Assembly: GCA_028823175.1 (NCBI GenBank)
Contig: JAPKBZ010000021.1
Span: 1 to 61,319, forward strand
Origin: Myxococcota bacterium
GTDB lineage: Bacteria > Myxococcota_A > UBA9160 > UBA4427
Length of the DNA: 61,319 bases
Direction: 5' to 3'
Each line of letters opens with the position of its first letter. Positions within the stretch are counted from its first letter, which is position 1. The notes under the pieces were generated by a model, which was given only the letters and a program-made list of their open reading frames with translations, did no database searches and was not told where the DNA came from. Positions 53,992-61,319 of the stretch are shown piece after piece. Made by a program: the position numbers and the translations under genes.

Positions 53992-55152
53992 ATGAGTTTG
54001 GTGAGCCGGCCCGCAGGAGTACGGACCGCCTACTCCCGGGAACTCGAAGTCGTCCGGGCGATCGCCGCGCTCTTGGTCTTCTCGCGCCATATAGCGGGAC
54101 GCTACGTGGGCATCGATCTTGAACAGGGTTCTCCCGGTTTCTTCTACTCGTTCGCCCTGGGTGGCCAAACTGGCGTCACACTCTTTTTCGTTCTCAGCGC
54201 TTTTCTCCTGGCACCTCCATTTTTCGAGAAGGGGCGGACTTCGGTCAGCCGTTTTTTCGCCCGTCGCTTTCTCAGGCTTTGGCCTCTTTACGCCTTCGCG
54301 ATCCTGGTTGCCACGGCCTGGAACGCCGAGGGATGGAACGGCTGGGGGGCCGGCCTCGCCTACCTCGTCTACGGCCAGAGCTTCTGGAGCTTCGTCACCC
54401 CTCTCGAGCCCTTCAGTTCGGTCTGGTGGAGCCTCTCTACAGAAGTCCAGTTCTACCTTGTACTCAGCTTCTGCGGATTAATCGGAGCTCAGCGTTTCGG
54501 TTCAAAGATCTTGGCGGCTCTATTGGTTCTATACGCGGCCTCTTATCTGGTCTTCATCCAGACAGATTTTGGCATGACCGACCTCGCCTCGTTACTTTCC
54601 GTTCGAGTTTCCCTTTTCGGTCGGGGTTGGTCATTTATTATCGGGGCCCTGGCCGCATTCCTATACCGCCGATACGGCCGGGTCTGGCGAGAGCGGCTGG
54701 CACAGATCGCCTGGCTCAAAAATGGCGGCGGCGAAGGCTTGATCATCCTGATTCTGACCGCAATCGGTCTGATCCTGATGAAAGTCGAAACGATCGGGAC
54801 CTGGCCGGCGGAGATTGCGTGGCACGCGTGGCATATCCCCGAGTCTGCTCTCTGGTCCGCTTTCATCATCGCCCTTCTCGTTCTGCCCCTTCGCTCCAGG
54901 GCCCTCTGGGTAAATCGCCCCCTCGAGGCCTTCGGCATGGTTTCGTATTCGTTCTACGTGTGGCACCTGCCCATCATTGTCGGGGTGGGAAGCGCCCTTG
55001 GAATCTCTTCAGCCGATCCCGGATCGGGAGGATCGGCGGTGCTGGCGGCCGCAATCGGGCTCTCGTTCGCTGGTTCCCTCGCCCTGAGCGGCCTGACCTA
55101 TCGTTTCATCGAGCGCCCCTTCCTCTTGCGAAAAGAGCGAATCGCCAGCTAG
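53992..55152 (+). CDS. Acyltransferase 3 (OafA/YrhL-like) membrane enzyme
   Basis: 386 residues with about ten membrane segments. Family signs: YSRELEVVRAIAALLVFSRH near 15-34 (the R/H of the catalytic loop), GGQTGVTLFFVLSAFLLAPP near 57-76, SRFFARRFLRLWPLYAFAIL near 84-103, and WWSLSTEVQFYLVLSF near 146. The last helix ends TYRFIERPFLLRKERIA. These enzymes transfer acetyl or other acyl groups to sugars, lipids or antibiotics at the inner membrane. It converges with a membrane glycosyltransferase. Confidence 0.92.
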   Translation: MSLVSRPAGVRTAYSRELEVVRAIAALLVFSRHIAGRYVGIDLEQGSPGFFYSFALGGQTGVTLFFVLSAFLLAPPFFEKGRTSVSRFFARRFLRLWPLYAFAILVATAWNAEGWNGWGAGLAYLVYGQSFWSFVTPLEPFSSVWWSLSTEVQFYLVLSFCGLIGAQRFGSKILAALLVLYAASYLVFIQTDFGMTDLASLLSVRVSLFGRGWSFIIGALAAFLYRRYGRVWRERLAQIAWLKNGGGEGLIILILTAIGLILMKVETIGTWPAEIAWHAWHIPESALWSAFIIALLVLPLRSRALWVNRPLEAFGMVSYSFYVWHLPIIVGVGSALGISSADPGSGGSAVLAAAIGLSFAGSLALSGLTYRFIERPFLLRKERIAS

Positions 55153-55178
55153 AGGATCGGCCGGAAAGATTGTCCTGC

Positions 55179-56672
55179 TCAGCTTCTTCTTTCAAAGGTA
55201 GAGGGCCCGCAATCGGGGCGTCGAGCGAAGGTTTCCAGAAACCGCGCGCTACCCAGCCGATCCCGGGCAGGTCCGACGATGAAGTCTACGGAGTGTGCGT
55301 CGGCCAGCCGCCAAAAATCCTCTTCACTCTGAGGCATCTGGATCGCGATATTGTCGACAAACCAGGCCGAAGCGGTTGCGTCGCTTGTAATCACGACGCT
55401 TGTTGCGTCCATGCAGGTTGTCAGAGCTCTCATGTCACGGAGGATGAACACGGACGCATCCCCATGGCTTCGTTCACGCTCTCTTGCCTGGGCGATGGCC
55501 TGATTCATCACCCCCTCGAAGACGTCGGGTACGGGAATTGTCGGCGCCAGCGGCATCAATAGAATCAACCCCAGCGCAACTTTTCCAAAGCGCCCGCCGT
55601 AGATCACCCATGCCGCAGAGCCCAGAGAGATCACAGCAGGGATAAAGGGGATCAGGTAGCGGCTCCTGATCACAACGAACGTGATTGCCAGCTTGCTCAA
55701 GAAGTAGGCGCTCGCAATCGCGAGATGCGGGCGGCTCAGGTAGACGCACCCGAGGAGGAGCCCGCCGAAGGCCAACAGGTTGGCAGCGGGCACGGGCCAA
55801 ATAAGAAGCGCCGAAGGGACCGCTTCGTAGGCTCGCAGGAGAGGGTGAGCCAGCACCACTCCAGGAGGTTCGAGCATCGAGAGAACGCTCCCGGGGACGA
55901 CTCCGGGTTCTGCCCAGAGAGTCGCTGTATAAAGCGAATAGAATGGATCTCCGGTCACCATAAAGTTTCGCAGCCACCAAGGCGTGCCCACTAGGATGAA
56001 CCCGCCAAGACACAGAGCATGGGGCTTCCAGCGAGGCGTACCCATTGGGAGGAAAAGCAAACTGGCTACCAAAAGGAGGCCCGCGTTGTAGCGGGTGAGG
56101 TACGCGAGTCCGCAGACGACACCGACCCAAAAAGCGTTGGCCCGACAAACAAGCAGCAGGGCGATCAATGCGATCCAGAGAGCAAGAAACATTTCGGTCC
56201 CTGCCAACATCGCGTAGGTACTCATATAAGAAGTCGTAGCGGTCGCAGCGCCCGCGACAAAACCGGCCAGATTACCGGCAAGCCGCGCGCCGATAGAAAA
56301 CGCGAGCAGGCAAGTGATCACAAAACAAAAGCCGACCGCCATGTGCGCAGATGCCTCGGTCGCCGGACCGATCGTAAAGGCGCCGGCCAAAACCAGCGGC
56401 CAGAGGGGAGGCCGCAAGATCGATGGATGTAACGCGTTTACACCCCACTCGGCCTCAATCGGAAAGATCAAGCCCGTGGTAAAACCTCGCCCAGTAGCGA
56501 TACGCCGAGCAATCTCGGCGTAGTTTCGTTCGTCGCCCGAAACGAACATGAAGGGAAGGTCTTCATGGCCCCAGACCCAAAGGCCTGCGGACAGTGCACA
56601 AATAATCGCAGCGGCGCAGAAGCGAATGCGAGCACTTCCGTTCGAGTCCACTTTTATCGTAGAATCGGCCAT
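55179..56672 (-). CDS. Membrane glycosyltransferase, GT39/ArnT-like (GT-C fold)
   Basis: 497 residues, about 11 membrane segments. The first periplasmic loop has FVSGDERNYAEIARRIATGR near 43-62, with the acidic pair and ..Y..IA......G typical of ArnT/PMT-type enzymes, and HPSILRPPLWPLVLAG near 83. Members use polyprenyl-phosphate sugars to modify lipids or proteins on the periplasmic side. A short soluble C-terminal domain ends with FETFARRPDCGPSTFERR. The donor and acceptor are unknown. Confidence 0.85.
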   Translation of the reverse strand: MADSTIKVDSNGSARIRFCAAAIICALSAGLWVWGHEDLPFMFVSGDERNYAEIARRIATGRGFTTGLIFPIEAEWGVNALHPSILRPPLWPLVLAGAFTIGPATEASAHMAVGFCFVITCLLAFSIGARLAGNLAGFVAGAATATTSYMSTYAMLAGTEMFLALWIALIALLLVCRANAFWVGVVCGLAYLTRYNAGLLLVASLLFLPMGTPRWKPHALCLGGFILVGTPWWLRNFMVTGDPFYSLYTATLWAEPGVVPGSVLSMLEPPGVVLAHPLLRAYEAVPSALLIWPVPAANLLAFGGLLLGCVYLSRPHLAIASAYFLSKLAITFVVIRSRYLIPFIPAVISLGSAAWVIYGGRFGKVALGLILLMPLAPTIPVPDVFEGVMNQAIAQARERERSHGDASVFILRDMRALTTCMDATSVVITSDATASAWFVDNIAIQMPQSEEDFWRLADAHSVDFIVGPARDRLGSARFLETFARRPDCGPSTFERRS

Positions 56673-56741
56673 CGAGTTCTACATCCTCGTGTGCCTTGGT
56701 AGGCCGCGAAAGGTCGCCAGAAAAACGATTCCCGAATCAGT

Positions 56742-57848
56742 TCAATCGGGAGCTGGGTCCACAAAACCAGGCCAGTTCGCCATGTAGCGAACGAAGGCCT
56801 CCCCGAGCCCCTCACCCCGAAGGTAGTCGGGGCTTACGGGCAACTTTGTCGCCTCAAAGTTTTCGTCCACTCTCACCTTTTCCGGAAAATCATGGTGGAG
56901 GATTGCAGCTCGGCCAGCGATCACAAAATCGACTCCAGCATCGAGACAGGCCCGGGCATCTCGAGCACCGTAAATTTTCCCTGCGACCCCCAGACGGACA
57001 TCGCCACGTTCGAGTTCTGAAAAATAGGAGAGAAGTGTCCGACCTCCAAACGCTTCCTCGGCAGGTTCTTTGAAAACGTCCCAAAGTGACATGTCTAGAA
57101 AATCGATCTTCCCCTCGTTCATCAGACGCTGGGACAGCTCTATTGCTTCTCCGAGTTCGATTCCAAAACGTTCTGCCGATAGCCGCACGCCGAGGACAAA
57201 ATCGGGCCGACAGCGCTCGCGAATCCCGTCAATAATCTCGAAAAGGACTCTCGAACGGTTTTCCAGAGAACCCCCAAAGCGATCGCTACGCCGGTTGATC
57301 TCAGAGCTCAGGAATTGACAGACCACGTATCCGTGAGCGCCATGAATTTCGACCCCATCGAAGCCCGCTCGTTCAGCCCGCTCCGCTGCGGCGACGAAAT
57401 CTTCGATGAGGCCTTCGACTTCGGCCGGCAAAAGAGCACGTGCCCCTGTTTCCTCGTTCGCCGATGGACATACCGGCGCTTCTCCAATGAGTTCCTCGGG
57501 CGATCGCATCCCGGCATGATGCAACTGGATGACCGCAACACTTTCGTAGGCTCGAATACCCTCGGCCAGCTGACTCAATCCCTCGAGCTGCTCGTCCGCG
57601 TAGACTCCCAGTTGGCCAGGAAAGCCCTGTCCAATCGCCTGAACGTGAGCGGCACATGTCATCGTGAGGCCGAACCCTCCTCGGGCACGCAGAGTGAGCC
57701 AGTTGAATTCGTCGCCGGAAAGCCGCCCATCTGGGTGGCTCTGTGAATTCGTCAGCGGCGCCAACACAAAACGATTCTTCAACATGGGGCCACGGCCAAG
57801 GCTCAGGGGGGCAAAGAGAGAGTGACCCGTCATGAATTCGAGTTCCAT
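56742..57848 (-). CDS. NADH:flavin oxidoreductase / Old Yellow Enzyme family protein
   Basis: 368 residues from the ATG at 57848 (MELEFMTGHSLFAPLSLGRG); starts at 57833 and 57938 are possible. FMN TIM barrel: KNRFVLAPLTNSQSHPDGRL near 24-43, VAVIQLHHAGMRS near 105, and the substrate-site block VEIHGAHGYVVCQFLSSEIN then RRSDRFGGSLENRSRVLFEI (about 168-207). The GKIYGARDARACLDAGVDFV end binds the FMN phosphate. It reduces activated C=C bonds or dienoyl-CoAs. No iron-sulfur extension, so it is the short form. Confidence 0.92.
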   Translation of the reverse strand: MELEFMTGHSLFAPLSLGRGPMLKNRFVLAPLTNSQSHPDGRLSGDEFNWLTLRARGGFGLTMTCAAHVQAIGQGFPGQLGVYADEQLEGLSQLAEGIRAYESVAVIQLHHAGMRSPEELIGEAPVCPSANEETGARALLPAEVEGLIEDFVAAAERAERAGFDGVEIHGAHGYVVCQFLSSEINRRSDRFGGSLENRSRVLFEIIDGIRERCRPDFVLGVRLSAERFGIELGEAIELSQRLMNEGKIDFLDMSLWDVFKEPAEEAFGGRTLLSYFSELERGDVRLGVAGKIYGARDARACLDAGVDFVIAGRAAILHHDFPEKVRVDENFEATKLPVSPDYLRGEGLGEAFVRYMANWPGFVDPAPD

Positions 57849-58353
57849 TTCCTCAGATGGGACCTGCAGGCCGCCGGAAGGGAGATGATGACGAACGGCG
57901 CCGAAGCCGTCGATTGTCCCGGGACGAGTCAATAGCATTACTGAAGGAGCGCTACGAGGCAGCCTCTGCCCGGCGCAGCCCCCGGGTCTCTATCGCCCGG
58001 TTGGTCGGCCTTGTCTAATCAGAAAATTCGATCGACGCCTTCACTCGATCAGCAAAGTGGCGAGGCCCGACCATCGAACCCCTCGGCATTTCCTACCCCA
58101 CGGGGTGGGGGGCGAGCTTTCCCCCGGCCACACTCTCGAGGCAAAGCCGCCTCGAGCCCGCTGGGATTGCACTTCTGAGGGGCTTAGGCTAAATCGACGG
58201 CTCGATCAAAGCCTCGGCCAACATGCGGCAGAGCATTAATTCCGAGAACCAATTCCCTCTATACAACGAGGTGAGTCAACTCGACTTTCTCGTGCCTGAA
58301 CTCACAAACCGATGGCCCCTAAGGGGCCGCCGCGCTCAAGGGGTAACACCAAG
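57849..58353. other. About 500-base gap, promoter region of a divergent pair
   Basis: No conserved reading frame seen on either strand. A perfect GGCCCCTAAGGGGCC palindrome lies at 58314-58328, just before the AAGGGG ribosome site of the luciferase-like gene. It could be an operator or a small hairpin. The rest is unremarkable GC-rich DNA. Confidence 0.5.
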
Positions 58354-59325
58354 ATGACACGACTCGGCTACCAGATTCCCAACTTCACCTACCCCAACGT
58401 TGAACCCGGCGATATCTACCAAAATGTCGTCGCGCAAGCCAAAGCCGCCGAGGCAGCGGGATACGACCGCGTGTTCGTCATGGATCATTTCTACCAACTC
58501 CCCGGAATAGGCGCCCCGGAAGAGCCCATGTTCGAGTGCTACTCGATGCTGTCCGCCTTAGCACAGCACACCGAACGGGTTCGCCTTTCAGCATTAGTCA
58601 CAGGCAACACCTATCGAAACCCTGCTCTTCTCGCCAAAACTCTGACAACCCTCGACCATGTCTCAGGCGGGCGAGCAACCCTTGGAATCGGTTGCGGCTG
58701 GTTTGAAAAAGAACACGTCGATCTCGGCTTCGACTTTGGGACGTTCACGGATCGCTTTGAGAAGCTCGAGGAATCGCTGAAGATTATTATTCCAATGCTA
58801 CGCAGTCAGCGTCCCTCTCTGACCGGGAAACATTACGCTGTGAAGGATGCAATCAATTCCCCGGCGCCAATTTCTCAAATTCCAATCATGATCGGTGGCC
58901 AAGGAGAAAAAAAGACTCTCCGCATGGTGGCTCAGTACGCCGACGAATCCAATTTGGTGGGGGATAACGCTGCGATCCCCCGCAAATTGCAAGCCCTCGA
59001 AAAACATTGCGAACAACTTGGTCGGGACCGAAGTGAGATCACCGTCACAAAATTGCAGATGATCGCCATCGCACCGACCCAGGAAGAACTCGAAGCTGAT
59101 TTTCGGGCCATCGCCAGTGCCAAGGGATGGAGTCAGGCCCAGATCGAAGGCGCGAAGAGTGTTCTCATTACCGGGGACCCTGATAGTGTCGGCGAGATTC
59201 TTCAGGACGCTGTCGCGCATGGGCTCGATGGCCTCACCGTTGATCTGCCTATCAATGGCCATAACACCGAACGGATCGAGCTACTCGCTGAAGTCGTGAA
59301 TAAGATCCTCCCAAAAAACGGCTGA
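58354..59325 (+). CDS. LLM class F420-dependent oxidoreductase
   Basis: 323 residues from the ATG at 58354 (MTRLGYQIPNFTYPNV), with AAGGGG upstream; a longer frame from 58312 adds only a leader. TIM barrel of the luciferase-like type: AAGYDRVFVMDHFYQLPGIG near 38-57, RVRLSALVTGNTYRNPALLA near 75-94, KTLTTLDHVSGGRATLGIGC then GWFEKEHVDLGFDFG, and ISQIPIMIGGQGEKKTLRMV. The G.GWFE.EH..LG.DF pattern is that of F420-using enzymes. Single gene. Confidence 0.92.
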   Translation: MTRLGYQIPNFTYPNVEPGDIYQNVVAQAKAAEAAGYDRVFVMDHFYQLPGIGAPEEPMFECYSMLSALAQHTERVRLSALVTGNTYRNPALLAKTLTTLDHVSGGRATLGIGCGWFEKEHVDLGFDFGTFTDRFEKLEESLKIIIPMLRSQRPSLTGKHYAVKDAINSPAPISQIPIMIGGQGEKKTLRMVAQYADESNLVGDNAAIPRKLQALEKHCEQLGRDRSEITVTKLQMIAIAPTQEELEADFRAIASAKGWSQAQIEGAKSVLITGDPDSVGEILQDAVAHGLDGLTVDLPINGHNTERIELLAEVVNKILPKNG

Positions 59326-59586
59326 GAAAAACTTATAGGCTCCTCGCTGAGCAATAACTTCAGCCTCGAAGGGCGGGAGACCGCAAAACTGGGGTTCGCG
59401 GGCTTCAGTAGGCAACCGGGCGTTGGGTCCGGAGCGGTTAGGGACGCTCGCTGCGATGTAGCGGCGCTTCACCCGTGGTAGACTCGCACGCGAAGAAGGA
59501 CACCGAACCGTCCGAGCCCCTGCCGGGTGGGCGAGCTTCCAGCCCGAGACCGGCCTCGTGGAAAGGCTCATAAAAACTTGGTCGAG
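59326..59586. other. Short intergenic region without recognised features
   Basis: No repeat copy, hairpin or conserved frame. The sulfotransferase ATG at 59587 has only a weak ribosome site (GGTCGAG), so its true start could differ. Confidence 0.4.
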
Positions 59587-61319
59587 ATGGATGCCGACGA
59601 GACTGTGAGCGAGCGATCCGCCCCGAGCCCCAGACCCGGTTCGAACGCGGCCGAGGGGTCTCATGCCATTCTGGTTTTGGGGGTACATCGGAGTGGCACT
59701 TCGGCGCTAACCCAGGTACTGGGGCTTTGCGGGGCCGGTATGCCCGCAACCCTGATGCACCCGTCCGCGATCAATCCTCGGGGCTTCTTCGAGTCACAAC
59801 GGATCTTCGAACTGCACGAAGAGCTCCTCGGGGATCTCGGATCGTCTTGGCATGACCTTGCCCCCCTGCCCAGGGGCTGGATGAATTCTTCCCTGGCCGC
59901 GAGCTATGTCGACAAGATGGTCGATCTCGTGCGTAGCGAGTATGGAGACGCTTCTCTCTTCGTTGTCAAAGATCCAAGACTGTGCCGGTTGGTCCCGTTC
60001 TGGCTCGCCGTCCTCGAAAAAATGAAAGTCGCTCCCCACTTTGTTCTTCCGATCCGAAATCCCATGGAAGTCGCCGGCTCTCTCGAGAAAGCAGAAGCCC
60101 TCGATCCGCAACATGGCCTTCTCCTCTGGCTCAATGGTGTTCTCCAGGCCGAGCACGACTCGCGCGGATACTCAAGGTGCTTCGTTGACTACGAAGCACT
60201 CCTGGCCAATTGGCGCGGCGTCGTCGAAAAGATCAGTAACGAGCTCTCGATCACCTTCCCTCGCCTAGGCCGACGTTCCTCTGTCGAGATCGACTCCTTT
60301 CTCGATTCCCACCTGCGCAATCACTCGGTTTCTGCTGAGGAGTTCCGGGCCCGGGGAGATCTCCTGAGCTGGGCGAAGACCACGTTTGACTGGATGAGCA
60401 TGGCGATTGCGGGCACTCCACAGCCCGCTTCTGAGATCGATCAGTTGCGGGTGGCTTTCGCGGAAGCAGAGAAGGCATTCGGCCCGGTTCTTGTCCGCAT
60501 GCAAGTCGCAAGGGAGGACTCAAACGCAGCTTCCGAAGAGATGAGCAAGGAAATCAACGAACTGACCGACGAGCGTAATCGGCTCGAGGCCAGCCTCGCC
60601 CCGCTGAACGATCAGTCGGGAAAGGTTCAGGTCCGCCTCGAAACGAAGGAAGACCAGGTCGCGGAGTTAATTGATTGCATCAAGCTCATGCTTATCTGGA
60701 TCGCCAGCCGCGCACCCGGAAGCAATTCCTCTAGCGAGGAGCTTGAACTTCTTCTGACAGCGATGGACACATCAGATTCATCTTCGATCGCGCAAACCGC
60801 GATGGAAGGGCTCAAACGCTACCAGGCTTCCAGCGACTTACAGCCTGAATTCCAGGGCACGCAGCCCCAGCGACGAGGAATCGGCCGAGCACCCCTAGGT
60901 CCAGCACTCCATGAAAATCGAGAACAAATCAGTGGAGAAGAAAATCGCCGGATCGAAATTCGGGACGCCCGGAAAGAAAACGAGGCGCTCAAAGAGAAAA
61001 ATGAAGCCAGCGAAGACCGAATCCGGCTCCTGGCAGCCCAAGTCGCGGAAAAGCAGAAACTCGTAGAAGAAGGGTTCGACGAGTTGGCTTTGGCCGAAAA
61101 AAATGATGCCGACCTGCGCCAGCACTTGAGCGATTCGACAGAGAGGCTCGAGCGATCGTCGGGTGAGCTCAAAGAGCAGTTCCAGGCCCAAGTCGTGCGC
61201 AGTCAAGAACTCGAAGAAAACCTACAGGGCAGCGACGAAAATCTCCTCGAAGCCCAACGCGAAATCCAGGCCCAAGTCGTGCGCAGTCAAGAACTCGAAG
61301 AAAACCTACAGGGCAGCGA
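59587..61319 (+). CDS. Sulfotransferase with a long coiled-coil tail, 3' end cut by the window
   Basis: Open for 577 codons to the end of the window. The N-terminal ~220 residues are a PAPS-type sulfotransferase domain: HAILVLGVHRSGTSALTQVL near 26-45 (5'-phosphosulfate loop), INPRGFFESQRIFELHEELL, DASLFVVKDPRLCRLVPFWL near 120-139, and FVLPIRNPMEVAGSLEKAEA near 149-168 (the R...S 3'-phosphate site). From about residue 290 it becomes a charged coiled coil (EEMSKEINELTDERNRLEAS and later ENEALKEKNEASEDRIRLLA). The last visible part begins 28-residue repeats. Similar fusions occur near surface-polysaccharide loci. The acceptor is unknown. Confidence 0.88.
   Translation, partial: MDADETVSERSAPSPRPGSNAAEGSHAILVLGVHRSGTSALTQVLGLCGAGMPATLMHPSAINPRGFFESQRIFELHEELLGDLGSSWHDLAPLPRGWMNSSLAASYVDKMVDLVRSEYGDASLFVVKDPRLCRLVPFWLAVLEKMKVAPHFVLPIRNPMEVAGSLEKAEALDPQHGLLLWLNGVLQAEHDSRGYSRCFVDYEALLANWRGVVEKISNELSITFPRLGRRSSVEIDSFLDSHLRNHSVSAEEFRARGDLLSWAKTTFDWMSMAIAGTPQPASEIDQLRVAFAEAEKAFGPVLVRMQVAREDSNAASEEMSKEINELTDERNRLEASLAPLNDQSGKVQVRLETKEDQVAELIDCIKLMLIWIASRAPGSNSSSEELELLLTAMDTSDSSSIAQTAMEGLKRYQASSDLQPEFQGTQPQRRGIGRAPLGPALHENREQISGEENRRIEIRDARKENEALKEKNEASEDRIRLLAAQVAEKQKLVEEGFDELALAEKNDADLRQHLSDSTERLERSSGELKEQFQAQVVRSQELEENLQGSDENLLEAQREIQAQVVRSQELEENLQGS
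61181..61319 (+). repeat. Tandem 84-bp repeat inside the coiled-coil tail
   Basis: TCCAGGCCCAAGTCGTGCGC starts at 61181 and again at 61265, a period of 84 bases. The first 55 bases of the two copies are identical. Each unit encodes 28 residues (QAQVVRSQELEENLQGS plus about 11 more), which is four heptads. The second copy is cut by the window end, so the array probably goes on. Confidence 0.88.

Noticed and set aside
59794-61206. Several minus-strand frames at the right end
   Set aside because: They are antisense to the sulfotransferase/coiled-coil gene, which is open to the window edge with clear motifs.

Overview
This is a gene-dense, roughly 60% GC bacterial chromosome segment. I would place it near the Myxococcota / Binatota / former Deltaproteobacteria complex, probably as an environmental genome. 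The reasons are a three-gene b558-type succinate dehydrogenase, F420/flavin luciferase-like monooxygenases, a sterol-methyltransferase-like enzyme, phytanoyl-CoA dioxygenase, sulfatases, a haloalkane dehalogenase and many lipoproteins. There is no 16S rRNA, tRNA or other taxonomic marker in the window, so this placement is an inference. I saw no CRISPR array, no transposase gene and no phage module.

Layout. 1-5.5 kb: end of a cupin gene, then sdhCAB followed by a small helical protein and a VTT (TVP38/TMEM64) membrane protein. 5.5-24 kb: an accessory stretch of single genes (GFA-family enzyme, holin-like protein, lipoproteins, amino-acid permease, PLP enzyme plus FAD monooxygenase, DUF3604 protein, PhyH dioxygenase, methyltransferases, second VTT protein, sulfatase-like lipoprotein). 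These are separated by decayed gene remnants and by copies of an about 86-bp structured dispersed repeat, which occurs only in the first 22.5 kb. 24-32 kb: secreted and lipoprotein genes, a MacA/ABC/FtsX-type efflux operon preceded by a tiny crotonase fragment, a TerB/Coq4-like protein, a VOC protein and a GST-like membrane protein. 33-37 kb: a luciferase-like monooxygenase / acyl-CoA ligase / UroD-like run.

37.6-42.9 kb holds the most striking unit: a 1262-residue secreted multicopper oxidase followed by a 450-residue exported protein that fuses a Sco copper chaperone, a c-type cytochrome and a PCuAC copper chaperone, all with intact ligand motifs. 42.9-51.4 kb: a minus-strand run (FAD monooxygenase, ecdysteroid-kinase-like phosphotransferase, CrtI/PYROXD2-like oxidoreductase) lies divergent from a TetR regulator, a translationally coupled arylsulfatase and a secreted beta-propeller-like protein. 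A perfect 16-bp palindrome lies in the divergent promoter. 51.4-59.3 kb: a maleate-isomerase-like pseudogene with one stop codon, a haloalkane dehalogenase, an acyltransferase 3, a GT39-like membrane glycosyltransferase, an Old Yellow Enzyme and another luciferase-like monooxygenase. The window ends inside a sulfotransferase with a coiled-coil tail that begins 28-residue repeats.

How the genes work together: the region mixes core respiration (SDH), copper-dependent periplasmic oxidation, flavin, F420 and non-haem-iron oxygenation of lipophilic substrates, and hydrolysis of sulfate or halogen groups. Remnants of the same families (luciferase-like, alpha/beta hydrolase, crotonase, amidohydrolase) show continuing gain and loss of catabolic genes.
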